A stretch of DNA of 64,000 bases, taken from assembly GCF_900233005.1 (NCBI RefSeq), contig NZ_LT960611.1, positions 496,001 to 560,000 of the forward strand, read 5' to 3'. This document shows, in pieces, positions 1 to 7,899 of the stretch. The position numbers and the translations under genes are program-made. Within the stretch, counting starts at the first letter, position 1. The number at the start of each line of letters is the position of its first letter. The DNA is from Vibrio tapetis subsp. tapetis. GTDB taxonomy: Bacteria; Pseudomonadota; Gammaproteobacteria; Enterobacterales; Vibrionaceae. The notes beneath the pieces are model-generated. The model did no database searches. It was not told the DNA's origin and saw nothing but the letters and a program-made list of their open reading frames with translations.

Positions 1-2
1 GA

Positions 3-299
3 CTAATAACAAAATGTACTGATGTGTTAGTTAATCCGCAATGGGGTGAGTGGTCTTTAACTACTAGTGAACTAAAGGAAGTATTACAGCTCCATAATGA
101 TTTTAATCGATGGTCAAGTCTTCTGGGTGCTAATCCAGGAGCATATGGAGTTGGTGGATCAGCTTGGAGTATTGTTAAGCAAGGTGCAAGTACTGGAAAC
201 GTAGTCGTTCTTATCGTATCAATCGCTTTAATAGGTATCCATGAGTTTTCTTATAAAGAAACACAAAAATATGCACGTGAATTGGAACGGAGGAAGTAA
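3..299 (+). CDS. Small membrane protein, 5' end outside window
   Basis: The reading frame is open to the left edge of the window, so the true start is probably upstream; the first internal start is GTG at 24. What is visible is about 99 residues: a soluble N-terminal part with a glycine-rich stretch (GAYGVGGSAW), one membrane segment (VVVLIVSIALIGI) and a charged tail ending in ERRK. No family is recognised. The next gene starts 3 bases after the stop, suggesting co-translation within the same cassette. The setting among integron-cassette-like genes makes a cassette-borne protein likely. Confidence 0.5.
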   Translation, partial: LITKCTDVLVNPQWGEWSLTTSELKEVLQLHNDFNRWSSLLGANPGAYGVGGSAWSIVKQGASTGNVVVLIVSIALIGIHEFSYKETQKYARELERRK

Positions 300-302
300 T
301 CC

Positions 303-638
303 ATGAGGTTGAGCTTCTCCTATTTGCTGTTTTACTGCGTACTAATCGTTGCCGGAATTTATATAAATGACTTCTTTTCGATCAAACCATTATATGCAAA
401 TAATCTACTGGTGTTAGTTGTTAGCGCGTTTGTTGCGAGTAGAATCTCTGGTGTTGAGAGAGGGTTATCAAAAGAGAAATATATTCTAAGTGTCATATCT
501 GGGCTTTCTTATTCAATAACATCATATTTAATCGTAGAGCTAAGTTCATTAACATCAATTACTGCCCTAGAGTTTGCAAGTGCTTTGCTGGTTGCTTCAC
601 TTTCAATCATTTTGCTTTCTCGGTTTAATATGATTTGA
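303..638 (+). CDS. Hypothetical small integral membrane protein
   Basis: This 111-residue protein has three predicted hydrophobic segments (about residues 5-24, 33-48 and 88-108) and starts with ATG just after an AGGAAG-like ribosome site at the end of the preceding gene. Its layout, with TMs flanking a short charged loop (GVERGLSKEK), resembles the small ABZJ_00895-type membrane proteins common in integron cassettes, but that is a weak impression. Its stop is followed within about 15 bases by an attC-like sequence, so it is probably the last gene of a cassette. Confidence 0.5.
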   Translation: MRLSFSYLLFYCVLIVAGIYINDFFSIKPLYANNLLVLVVSAFVASRISGVERGLSKEKYILSVISGLSYSITSYLIVELSSLTSITALEFASALLVASLSIILLSRFNMI

Positions 639-647
639 ATGCGAGAA

Positions 648-751
648 AGCTAATAAGGCAATCAAGGTGACGTGTTACACTCGGCATTTTGGGTATGAAG
701 TTCGGGCGCCTTGTTAGCTCAGTAGGGCGCACCTTATCGCAGGCGTTAAAT
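648..751 (+). repeat. attC-like integron recombination site
   Basis: The stretch ends in GGCGTTAAAT, whose GTTAAAT fits the integron R' core consensus GTTRRRY, preceded by CACCTTATCGCA, which resembles the CCCCTTAGGCGG arm of Vibrio cholerae-type repeats. Its first part (GCTAATAAGGCAATCAAGG, then a GTGTTACACTCGGCATTT block) resembles the opening of the same repeats. It starts just after a cassette-like gene. The 5' core is degenerate, so it may no longer be active. Confidence 0.45.
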
Positions 752-879
752 GGCTCGCGTATTACGCAGTTAACCTTATATATTTTAATTGGTGTACGTT
801 GTTATTATTTATTTCCACTTTCAAAAGTTGAAGTCAGTGAGTAATCAAAAGCGTACTGCATTTTTGTGAACAATAAGCT

Positions 880-1007
880 TTCAACTCGATGTGCAATAGT
901 TAAGCTGGATAGCAACGTGTGCCATTTTTGGTTCAAATCAGTTTGGTGTTTACGGTGCAATGCAGAAAATTCGATTTCATTGCTTGCAATTTAAGCTAGC
1001 GTTAGGC
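880..1007 (+). repeat. Degenerate attC-like site
   Basis: GTTAGGC at 1001-1007 matches the integron core consensus GTTRRRY and lies 18 bases before the next gene's ATG, the usual spacing at a cassette boundary. Upstream blocks (CAACGTGTGCCATTTTTGG, TTTGGTGTTTACGG) resemble the internal part of Vibrio attC repeats. No clear 5' core was found. The stretch 752-880 between the two attC-like sites holds no convincing ORF. Confidence 0.4.
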
Positions 1008-1024
1008 CTCTCAAGGAAATACAT

Positions 1025-1327
1025 ATGTCACTTTGGGTCTTAGTTCCTATTTCATTTATTCACATTACAGTCGGAGGAGCGATTGGTTTTTGGTTGCTTT
1101 TTTTGGGTTGTGCAGACCGTGGTGTTACGGTTTCCAAGCTCACTAATGATATTTGTGTAGCTTTGTGGTTTGCATATAGTGCCTCGTTAGTCTTAAGCGT
1201 TGTCTTAATTGCTTATTTTTACCTTACAGGAAGTCAATCTTCATACTATTGGTGGTACGCAATGCCTTGGATTTTTTTGGTGGTGCTTATTGTTTACTGG
1301 AGAGTGTCGACTTTCAAGTTAGCCTAA
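1025..1327 (+). CDS. Hypothetical membrane protein (cassette-like)
   Basis: This 100-residue protein starts with ATG at 1025 behind an AAGGAAA ribosome site and has three hydrophobic segments (about 5-27, 44-68 and 76-92). It begins 18 bases after an integron core-like GTTAGGC, as cassette genes do. No family is recognised. A second ORF overlapping its 3' end in another frame (1249-1545) runs through simple tandem repeats and is unlikely to be real. Confidence 0.5.
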   Translation: MSLWVLVPISFIHITVGGAIGFWLLFLGCADRGVTVSKLTNDICVALWFAYSASLVLSVVLIAYFYLTGSQSSYYWWYAMPWIFLVVLIVYWRVSTFKLA

Positions 1328-1365
1328 TAAATGGCTCAAACAGACAGCTAATGTATTGCATTTTT

Positions 1366-1455
1366 AGTTTGGTGAGTTTGGTGAGTTTGGTGATTACGTG
1401 GCTTTGCTTGAGTTTCGCGGTACTTAGCTGCTATATAGTTAGCTGCTATATAGCA
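1366..1455. repeat. Short tandem repeats
   Basis: Two simple tandem repeats lie together. GTGAGTTTG is iterated about three times around 1371-1396. A 15-base unit beginning AGCTGCTATATAG is present twice around 1426-1455. They lie between a cassette-like gene and an IS3 remnant and give a spurious ORF (1249-1545). Confidence 0.7.
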
Positions 1456-1552
1456 AAGCGTTATAATTCAGTAACAAGCACGGGGAAAAATGAACAAGGA
1501 ACCGTTGGCAAAAGAAATCTACAACATTTCGAATATTTGAAGTGAATTTTGA

Positions 1553-1995
1553 CTTCGCTCTGGTATCTCTGCCACAGAGTCATTAGATATCCATCCTTAC
1601 ATGCTATCGAGGTGACGTAAGGTGTATCGTGAAGGGATTATTGTGGGAGATAAGCGCAAGAAAAGCCATTACCTAAGTCAAGGTCGGAATCTAGTCGAAT
1701 TGCAGAGCTTGAGCGTAAAAATGAACCGCTGAAGCTGGAGGATGATTTGCTAAAAAAAGTGGCAACGATTCGCGGCTGAAGAAAATCGACGAAATTTGGA
1801 TTCATAGCGAAGTATAAAACCCACCTCCCAATCGTATTGATGTGTAAATCCTCAACTGTTTCTAGATCTGGTTATTACGCTTGGAATCGTAGGGATACTA
1901 GTCATTACTAATGATCTCAAAAAGAGTTGCTCATCAATATCCAGAGGGCATTCGACGAGAGCAAGGGGAATATATGGGAGCCAGTGAGTACATGC
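1553..1995 (+). pseudogene. IS3-family transposase remnant (OrfA end / OrfB start)
   Basis: Translated with frame changes, the region gives an OrfA-like piece (SLDIHPYMLSR, a stop in place of W, then RKVYREGIIVGDKRKK), a leucine-zipper-like part (ELERKNE, KLEDDLLKK), and the start of OrfB (FIAKYKTHLPIVLMC, SRSGYYAWNRRDTS, ELLINIQRAFDESKGN). These blocks and their order are characteristic of IS3-family transposases. Several stops and frameshifts interrupt it, the DDE domain is missing and no inverted repeats were found, so it is a dead fragment. It lies inside the cassette-like region. Confidence 0.8.
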
Positions 1996-2042
1996 AGATC
2001 TTAGGCGAAAAGGCGATGTTTAATGCTGTTGGCTTGGAAGTC

Positions 2043-2080
2043 AAAATGCCTTTTGGGAGATAAAATGCCTTTTGGGAGAT
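2043..2080. repeat. Perfect 19-bp tandem duplication
   Basis: AAAATGCCTTTTGGGAGAT occurs twice head to tail (2043-2061 and 2062-2080), ending just before the ATG of the GrpB-family gene. It sits between the IS3 remnant and that gene and includes its ribosome-binding purine stretch (GGGAGAT). It looks like a recent slippage or deletion scar. Confidence 0.9.
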
Positions 2081-2083
2081 AAT

Positions 2084-2557
2084 ATGAAGTTTTATAGCGC
2101 CGACGAATATCAGGTGTTTTGCGAAGAACGGTATCGAAAATATCAAGGTGAGATACAGGCTTTACTGCCATATGCGGTGGTTGAGCATATAGGCGCTTCG
2201 TCAATACCAAAGGCTGTTTCTAAAGGTGATCTAGATATATTTATAGGGGTTAATGGCAAAGACCTTGAGAACGCTGTGAAGACTCTTACAATTTTAGGTT
2301 TCGAAGAAAAAGCCGATACGTTGAGGACGGCCGAGCTCTGTATGTTGGAAAGTTCCTCAGGTGATGATGTCGCGTTTCAAATAGTTGCTAATGGCTCAGA
2401 ATTTGAGTGTTTTTTGCGGTTTAGGGATAAACTCCGTAGAAATCCCTCTTTAGTTCAACAATACAATGAACTCAAAATGTCTTGTGTTGGCTGGTCTCGA
2501 GATCAATATCGCCTAAAAAAATCAGCTTTTGTAGAGCACGTTTTAGAACAGGCGTAA
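2084..2557 (+). CDS. GrpB family protein (UPF0157)
   Basis: The 157-residue product carries the GrpB/UPF0157 signature HIGASSIPKAVSKGDLDIF near residues 38-56, a nucleotidyltransferase-like GS...D-x-D pattern, and the family's C-terminal block ending in a basic helix. Family members are small single-domain proteins of about 160-180 residues related to nucleotidyltransferases; the reaction is unknown. ATG at 2084 is preferred over TTG at 2072 because GGGAGAT lies just upstream. The stop is embedded in GCGTAACAAG, resembling the 5' end of a Vibrio attC, so this is probably a former integron cassette gene. Confidence 0.8.
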   Translation: MKFYSADEYQVFCEERYRKYQGEIQALLPYAVVEHIGASSIPKAVSKGDLDIFIGVNGKDLENAVKTLTILGFEEKADTLRTAELCMLESSSGDDVAFQIVANGSEFECFLRFRDKLRRNPSLVQQYNELKMSCVGWSRDQYRLKKSAFVEHVLEQA

Positions 2558-2715
2558 CAAGTCGCTCATAACCCATGGCTCTTTTAGTTTGGTTTCGGTT
2601 TATCTATTGTAGTGTTGTTAGTTCTTGGGGTGACTTTAGGCTTGCTCACTTGGTCGCTGTCTGAATATAGGCATAAGACGAAAAAACAATAACGCACATA
2701 ACAAGTACTACGACC
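2555..2715 (+). repeat. attC-like remnant downstream of GrpB gene
   Basis: TAACAAGTCGCTCA begins at the gene's stop codon, and GGTTTCGGTT followed by TGTTGTTA resembles the central part of Vibrio attC repeats. A second TAACAAG lies at about 2699. Between them is an open stretch without a good start, coding one hydrophobic helix and the tail SLSEYRHKTKKQ, perhaps the end of a lost small membrane-protein gene. No intact 3' core was found. The rest up to 2847 holds only the next gene's leader. Confidence 0.3.
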
Positions 2716-2847
2716 TGATCGTGTAGTTGACCCCAACGAGTAGACCTCGCCTGCAGCCTCATCCGATCTTCCAAATATCTTGATGACTGTTTATTTATAC
2801 AGTTGTGTCGTGTATGCTCCAAAAGATTGTCAAAAGGAGTGGTTTAC

Positions 2848-3258
2848 ATGAATATTACATATGAAGAAAACGTCCCACGCCCGGATGAATTTTGTGCAAT
2901 GCGTGTGACAGCAGGCTTATCACCAAAGTCTTTAAAGGCTGCGACCATTGCATTACCAAATAGCCTGTATGGAATTTCAGTGCGAGATAGTGGTGTATTG
3001 ATTGCAATGGGGCGTGTCGTTGGTGATGGTGCGTGTAACTTTGAGGTTGTGGATGTAGCCGTTAATCCAACTTATCAAGGTAAAGGCCTAGGAAGAAATG
3101 TTATGGAGTATATAGACAACTATTTATCACAAGTTGCTTTAGAAGGTTCGTATGTTTCAATGATTGCGGACGAACCAGCGTTTTACCAAAAGTTGGGATA
3201 CAAGCTTGTTTCTCCATCCTGTCAAGGCATGACAAAGAAGTTCAAACCGCACGTATAA
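2848..3258 (+). CDS. GNAT family N-acetyltransferase
   Basis: This 136-residue protein has the GNAT fold landmarks: beta-4 with VVDVAVNPTYQGKGLG (motif A, the acetyl-CoA pyrophosphate loop Q-x-x-G-x-G/A) around residues 69-84, and the C-terminal motif B region FYQKLGYKLV. The acceptor substrate is unknown. The start at 2848 follows an AAAGGAG ribosome site; an upstream TTG is less likely. The stop codon sits in GTATAACAAG, again resembling an attC 5' end, so it is likely cassette-derived like the GrpB gene before it. Confidence 0.8.
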   Translation: MNITYEENVPRPDEFCAMRVTAGLSPKSLKAATIALPNSLYGISVRDSGVLIAMGRVVGDGACNFEVVDVAVNPTYQGKGLGRNVMEYIDNYLSQVALEGSYVSMIADEPAFYQKLGYKLVSPSCQGMTKKFKPHV

Positions 3259-3345
3259 CAAGTATTCTCACTGAAACTTCCCCCAATTTTAATGGTTAGG
3301 GCGTTCTAAACTTGGTCTTTCCATTTACTTGATTGAGTGTATTTA

Positions 3346-3912
3346 ATGAATAATGGGTACGGCGTAAAGGACATGGATAGAATTGTAAGATTAATTAAGC
3401 AAGATACATTGCGGGTGTTAGCTCTTGAGTGTGTATATGAACTCAATTTGCCCCAATGCTATTTAGCGGCTGGTTTTGTTCGAAATTTAATTTGGGATCA
3501 TCTTCATCAAAAACAATCTCCGACCTTATTAAATGATCTTGATGTGATCTATTTCGATCTTAACGAGCGTGATACGAATAGGTATCTAGAATATGAAGCC
3601 AAGCTGCATGAGATGATGCCTCAAGTTAACTGGCAAGTACGAAATCAAGCTAACATGCATGAACGTAATGGTGATAATCCCTATCTTAGCTCGATTGATG
3701 CAATGGGTTATTGGCCTGAGAAAGAAACGGCGGTTGCCATTCGTAAGCTAATTGATGGTAATTATGAGTGTGTGTCAGCATTTGGCTTTGAATCTTTGTT
3801 CAATTTACAAGTTACGCATAATCCGAAGCGTCACCGAGATGTTTTTGACCATCGTGTAACCTCAAAAGGTTGGTTGGCTCAATGGCCTGCGTTGAGAGTC
3901 GTGCGACCCTAA
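3346..3912 (+). CDS. Nucleotidyltransferase family protein (NTP_transf_6 / DUF925)
   Basis: The product of about 188 residues has an N-terminal helical part, AAGFVRNLIWDHLH and NDLDVIYFD (the nucleotidyltransferase D-x-D-like metal site), and the C-terminal FNLQVTHNPKRH...KGWLAQWP block typical of the DUF925 family. Members are predicted nucleotidyltransferases of unknown substrate. Starts at GTG 3337 or ATG 3346 are possible; neither has a strong ribosome site. The left end of an IS21-family element lies 40 bases downstream, so the C-terminus appears intact. Confidence 0.75.
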   Translation: MNNGYGVKDMDRIVRLIKQDTLRVLALECVYELNLPQCYLAAGFVRNLIWDHLHQKQSPTLLNDLDVIYFDLNERDTNRYLEYEAKLHEMMPQVNWQVRNQANMHERNGDNPYLSSIDAMGYWPEKETAVAIRKLIDGNYECVSAFGFESLFNLQVTHNPKRHRDVFDHRVTSKGWLAQWPALRVVRP

Positions 3913-4181
3913 TATATCCACAGAGGATCACGACATGCATTGCCTGCGTCTCTGCGTATTTCGGAGCATTGCGATCACCTATTTCGGCATTATCCGATCA
4001 CCTGTTTCGGTTTAAACCGATCGCTCATTCCGCAATAATCCGATCACTTTAGCCCAAACTCCGAAATGGGCGATCGGAATAGCGAAATCACTGATCGGAT
4101 ACTCCGAAACCCTCCCTTTTTCTCTTTTAAATCAACCAGTCGCTATCCTTGTTAGTAGTCGTATACAACTAGGAAGTGATG

Positions 4182-5714
4182 ATGCCAAAAAAGAGAACAC
4201 CAATGACAAAAATCAAAGAGGTTTTACGCCTTAAATTCGAGTGCGGATTGTCACACAGAAATATCGCTTCCTGTCTGAAAATTGGTTGTGCGACCGTATC
4301 TGAAATCATCAGTCGTTTTAATCAAAGCCAAATAGGTTGGCCGCTCCCTGATAGTTGTTCAGATACAGAGTTAACCAATGCGCTTTATCACCCAAAAGGA
4401 GCGAATAAAGCCAAAGCGATGCCAAACTTCGCTAACTGTTGTACGGAACTAAAAAGAAAAGGCATGACGAAACTGCTGTTGTGGGAAGAATATTACGAGC
4501 AATATCAGGAGCGAGCCTACGCTTATACTCAGTTCTGTGAACATTACATGCGTTGGTTAAAGAAGCAGAAGCGTAGCATGCGACAGACCCACATCGCAGG
4601 TGACAAGCTGTTCATTGATTACTGTGGCCCAACGATCCCAGTCGTTAACCCTGACACGGGAGAGATCCGTCATGCCCAGGTTTTTGTTGCCACTCTTGGT
4701 GCATCCAATTATACCTACGTGGAAGCAAGTGAGAGTCAAAAACTAGAACACTGGCTGGAAGCCCATGCCAATGCCTTCGAACACTCCGGCGGGGTTCCAA
4801 GGTTGTTAGTCCCTGATAACCTGCGTTCGGCTGTCACTAAACATGACCGCTATGAACCTCAGCTCAACGATAGTTACCAGAAACTATCTAACCATTACCA
4901 GACGGCTGTCATGCCTGCTCGACCATACAAACCTAAAGACAAAGCAAAAGCTGAAAATGCAGTGCTCATTGTTGAGCGTTGGATAATGATGCGACTACGA
5001 CACAATACCTTCCACACGTTCAAAGAGTTAAACCTAGCCATCCGTGAGCTAATGAATGATTTGAACCAAAGGGAAATGAAACAGCTAGGAGCCAGCCGTC
5101 AGGCACTGTTCGAGCAGTTAGATAAACCAGCATTGAGACCACTTCCAATCCAACGCTACATCTATACCGAAACTAAGCGGGCGAAAGTTGGGCCTGACTA
5201 CCACATAGAGTACAGAAAACATTACTACTCTGTGCCTCACCAGTTAGTGGGACAACATGTTGAACTTGAAGCCACTTCCCGCTTGATACGCATTTATTAT
5301 CAAGGAAACCTAGTCTCACAACATCCATGTAGCCCAAAAGAACGAGGGATAAGCACTTACCCCGAACACATGCCCAGCAACCATCGGTATCAGAAATGGT
5401 CTCCTGAACGATTATTGCGCTGGGGAGAACATATTGGCGCTGCAACTCGTGAAATGGTGAATGTTCAATTGATGAAAAAGGCACACCCTGAACAAGCTTA
5501 TCGTAGCTGTCTTGGCTTATTGAACCTGAGTAAAAAATACGGTGATGTTCGTCTAGAGCAAGCCTGTAAGGATGCGCTTCTAATCAATAAACCCTATCTT
5601 AAGTTCGTCAAAAACTTGTTAGTAAACCATCGGGAAGGCCAACTCTCATCAGAAACTCAAACCACACCCAACATAGAGCACAGCAATGTTCGTGGCCCTG
5701 ACTTTTACCACTAG
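4182..5714 (+). CDS. istA: IS21-family transposase IstA
   Basis: This DDE transposase of about 510 residues has an N-terminal helix-turn-helix (LSHRNIASCLKIGCATVSEII) and a retroviral-integrase-like catalytic core with D146 in LFIDYCG, D212 in LLVPDNLRS and E258 in KAKAENAV, followed by the Mu-like beta-barrel (HYYSVPHQLVG). It catalyses strand transfer together with IstB. Two consecutive ATGs (4179, 4182) follow AGGAAG; the second has better spacing. istB begins 10 bases after the stop, as usual in the family. Confidence 0.95.
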   Translation: MPKKRTPMTKIKEVLRLKFECGLSHRNIASCLKIGCATVSEIISRFNQSQIGWPLPDSCSDTELTNALYHPKGANKAKAMPNFANCCTELKRKGMTKLLLWEEYYEQYQERAYAYTQFCEHYMRWLKKQKRSMRQTHIAGDKLFIDYCGPTIPVVNPDTGEIRHAQVFVATLGASNYTYVEASESQKLEHWLEAHANAFEHSGGVPRLLVPDNLRSAVTKHDRYEPQLNDSYQKLSNHYQTAVMPARPYKPKDKAKAENAVLIVERWIMMRLRHNTFHTFKELNLAIRELMNDLNQREMKQLGASRQALFEQLDKPALRPLPIQRYIYTETKRAKVGPDYHIEYRKHYYSVPHQLVGQHVELEATSRLIRIYYQGNLVSQHPCSPKERGISTYPEHMPSNHRYQKWSPERLLRWGEHIGAATREMVNVQLMKKAHPEQAYRSCLGLLNLSKKYGDVRLEQACKDALLINKPYLKFVKNLLVNHREGQLSSETQTTPNIEHSNVRGPDFYH

Positions 5715-5723
5715 GAGTACGTA

Positions 5724-6464
5724 ATGAACCAGATAAATGAACAACTAAAAGCACTTCGCCTTGGTCATGCAGCACAAGCTTTAGAGCAGCAACGTGAGCA
5801 GCTATCCACTTACGCAGAGCTAGCGTTCGAAGAAAGGTTAAGCTTACTTCTAGAGAGTGAGTTGATGGACCGAAACCAAACTAAGATCCAAAGGCTCAAG
5901 CGACAAGCCAAGCTCAGAGTAGATGCGCAGGCAAGCCAAATTATTTACAAAGAAGGGCGAGGTCTAATGCGGAGTCAGATGAGTGAACTTCTGACAGGAA
6001 TCTATCTGCACAAACATCAAAATATCTTGATCACTGGCCCTACAGGAGCAGGAAAAACCTATATCGCTTGCGCTTTATCGGCTCAGGCTTGCGAGCAGCA
6101 ACATAGCGTTCGATATTACCGTTTGAGTCGCTTACTGGATGATCTAAGTTCAGGCCGTCTTGACGGCACATATCAAAAACAGCTACTGGCACTATCGAAA
6201 AAAGGCTTACTCGTCCTAGATGACTGGGGAATGGAAAAGCTCACTCAGGATCATGCAGGTCATTTACTGGAGTTACTTGAAGACAGATATCAGGTCAGCA
6301 GCACGATGATGATAAGCCAACTTCCTGTAAAAGAATGGTACAACATGATAGGTAACGCCACGGTTGCTGATGCTGTTTTAGACCGATTAATCCATAACAG
6401 CCACCGATTAGAACTAGGAGGGGAATCAATGAGAAAACTGGCGCAATCCGATCAGTTAGAGTAA
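5724..6464 (+). CDS. istB: IS21-family helper ATPase IstB
   Basis: This AAA+ ATPase of 246 residues is related to DnaC. Walker A is GPTGAGKT at residues 105-112 and Walker B is LLVLDDWG around 162-169, with an N-terminal helical domain for IstA and DNA contact. IstB selects and remodels target DNA and stimulates IstA. The ATG follows TAGGAG and the gene is transcribed with istA. Length and motifs are full for the family, so it appears functional. Confidence 0.95.
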   Translation: MNQINEQLKALRLGHAAQALEQQREQLSTYAELAFEERLSLLLESELMDRNQTKIQRLKRQAKLRVDAQASQIIYKEGRGLMRSQMSELLTGIYLHKHQNILITGPTGAGKTYIACALSAQACEQQHSVRYYRLSRLLDDLSSGRLDGTYQKQLLALSKKGLLVLDDWGMEKLTQDHAGHLLELLEDRYQVSSTMMISQLPVKEWYNMIGNATVADAVLDRLIHNSHRLELGGESMRKLAQSDQLE

Positions 6465-6614
6465 AACTAGAGGTAGAGAAAAACGGCAGGGTCAGGTGAT
6501 CGGATTAAACCGAAACGCCCGATCGGAATCGCCGAAATACGCAGTCTCTCGAGATAATTGCAATCAGTACTATTCAAGCTTACATTAAGTGTTCAATTAT
6601 CAAAGGTGAGTCTT

Positions 6615-6860
6615 ATGATAAGTTGCAGTGAATACGATTATATAGAAATAGTGTGCCTATATCGCTACCCCATTCGATTAACGATGAAAGCCGGTGAACC
6701 TGTAGAGGGGGTGGCACTTGACACGTTACGAAATGAACAACGCAATGAATGCATTAAAGTCGATGTCGGTGAGGATGGTCAACTCATTGAACTGTCAAAG
6801 ATTTTGAAACTAGAAGTTCTCATTGAGAACCCACATTTTACAGAAATTACTTTTCAATAA
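6615..6860 (+). CDS. rof: Rho-binding antiterminator (Rof family)
   Basis: The 81-residue product reads ISCSEYDYIEIVCLYRYPIRLTM, then KAGEPVEGVALDT and a C-terminal VLIENPHF. It matches the small Sm-like Rof/YaeO fold, which binds Rho and blocks its RNA-binding site, reducing Rho-dependent termination. ATG at 6615 follows AGGTGAG; the earlier start at 6558 would run from the IS edge and is unlikely. The IS21 element ends 72 bases upstream and may have replaced its original promoter. Confidence 0.75.
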   Translation: MISCSEYDYIEIVCLYRYPIRLTMKAGEPVEGVALDTLRNEQRNECIKVDVGEDGQLIELSKILKLEVLIENPHFTEITFQ

Positions 6861-6927
6861 ACTCCAGTGAATGCGAACGTTCACACTTCATTACCTAATT
6901 CTAACTAGTCAGGGACGTACTTTTAAA

Positions 6928-7401
6928 ATGAGAAAGATTGCAATACTTTTGGTTACTCACTTGTCTGTCGGTGTATTTGGCTTTGTGCTAGGGATTTATA
7001 TGTTGCCCATTTTGATTGCGCCTACATCGCCCACTCAGTCGGAAGTGAGTAACCTGTCATCTCATGCGCAATATTCGGCCACATTCGTAAGAGATCTCAA
7101 AGACAGCGATTCATTTCATTGGGGAGAAGGGCAGGTTTCTCTTGGTTCTGACGTCATATCATTGATGGGTAGCCTAGCACCTGGCCCTGATTATAAGCTT
7201 TACCTCTCAACTGAGTTTGTCGAAACTGAAGATGACTTTAATCGGTTAAAATTCAATATGGCACTGGTGGGAGATGTTAAGACCTTTGAAAACTTTGTTG
7301 TTGAAGTTCCACAAAATATTCAAATAGCTGATTACAACACGGTTATTGTTTGGTGTGAGACATTTGGAGAGTTTATAACGGCAGCCAAATACAGGGAGTA
7401 G
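6928..7401 (+). CDS. DM13 domain protein, membrane-anchored
   Basis: This 157-residue protein has an N-terminal membrane anchor (about residues 3-30) and then a DM13 domain: FVRDLKDSDSFHWGEGQVSL, APGPDYKLYLS and the terminal YNTVIVWCETFGEFITAAKY. DM13 domains carry a nearly invariant cysteine (here in VWCETF) and have been proposed to act in redox or electron transfer. It would face the periplasm. The start at 6928 was chosen because it gives the signal anchor at once; an upstream in-frame ATG at 6871 would add 19 residues. A 31-codon membrane ORF follows 200 bases later. Confidence 0.75.
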   Translation: MRKIAILLVTHLSVGVFGFVLGIYMLPILIAPTSPTQSEVSNLSSHAQYSATFVRDLKDSDSFHWGEGQVSLGSDVISLMGSLAPGPDYKLYLSTEFVETEDDFNRLKFNMALVGDVKTFENFVVEVPQNIQIADYNTVIVWCETFGEFITAAKYRE

Positions 7402-7445
7402 CTTTCACGTACAAGGGCTAAGTTAAACGTGTATGCCGCCATTTT

Positions 7446-7476
7446 TTGCCGTTTGCCGTTTGCCGTTTGCTGTTGC
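7446..7476. repeat. TTTGCCG heptanucleotide tandem repeat
   Basis: The 7-base unit TTTGCCG is iterated three times, followed by a variant copy (TTTGCTG). It lies between the DM13 gene and the 31-codon ORF. Similar 7-nt periodic runs occur elsewhere in the window (19.6, 30.9 and 51.1 kb). Confidence 0.8.
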
Positions 7477-7601
7477 TTCTTGATTGAGGAGTCGATCGGA
7501 AAGCGCAGTAATACAACCAATAATGATATGTGCGAACGGTAAAGATGTTCGGCTATACATGCCAATAAATTGGTAGTGAGTAAAATTAAGGAGCAATTGA
7601 G

Positions 7602-7697
7602 ATGAAATTTATTTGGTTGAAAGTCGCGATAACCGTGCTGGTATTTGCGAGTTTGTTCGGCGTCGTTTATTACAAAGTGTCTACGGGCGGTATTTAG
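7602..7697 (+). CDS. 31-residue single-span membrane peptide
   Basis: An ATG at 7602 sits 8 bases after a perfect AAGGAG site and opens a 31-codon frame: MKFIWLKVAIT, a hydrophobic helix (VLVFASLFGVVYY) and a short KVSTGGI tail. The strong ribosome site and clean single-span layout make a small membrane protein likely. Nothing else indicates a function. No other gene lies in the 500 bases around it. Confidence 0.5.
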   Translation: MKFIWLKVAITVLVFASLFGVVYYKVSTGGI

Positions 7698-7899
7698 TTT
7701 AATAAGGTGCTATACAGCCGTTAGATGTTGTAATTATGCACGTAACTGCTGGGTTTGTTACTATGTCTCACTTTAATAATGTAGCTGTATAAATGAACAG
7801 TTATTTCTTGTTTGTGCTATTTCATGCGTGTAAGCTAATCAAAAGCATGGCAATGGTACAAGCCGAAAAATAGCGAGGGCAAATTGGAGTAAGTGAGTT

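Larger units (their letters stand above)
3953..6543 (+). mobile_element. IS21-family insertion sequence, complete
   Basis: The element carries istA and istB and is bounded by inverted ends TGCGTATTTCGG (3953) and CCGAAATACGCA (ending 6543), the TG...CA termini of IS21 elements. A 5-bp direct repeat GTCTC flanks it at 3948-3952 and 6544-6548, the expected target duplication. Inside each end, CGATC and TTTCGG motifs recur several times, matching the multiple terminal repeats bound by IstA in this family. The length is 2591 bp. All parts look intact, so it may be active. Confidence 0.93.

Noticed and set aside
1249..1545. 98-codon ORF overlapping the 1025-1327 gene
   Set aside because: It runs through GTGAGTTTG and AGCTGCTATATAG tandem repeats, has no ribosome site and overlaps a better gene.
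2599..2693. Open hydrophobic stretch ending SLSEYRHKTKKQ
   Set aside because: It is preceded by an in-frame stop, lacks a supported start and lies in attC-like DNA; at best the end of a lost cassette gene.
5173..5484. 103-codon ORF on the minus strand inside istA
   Set aside because: It is antisense to an intact transposase gene with no ribosome site and no recognisable protein family.
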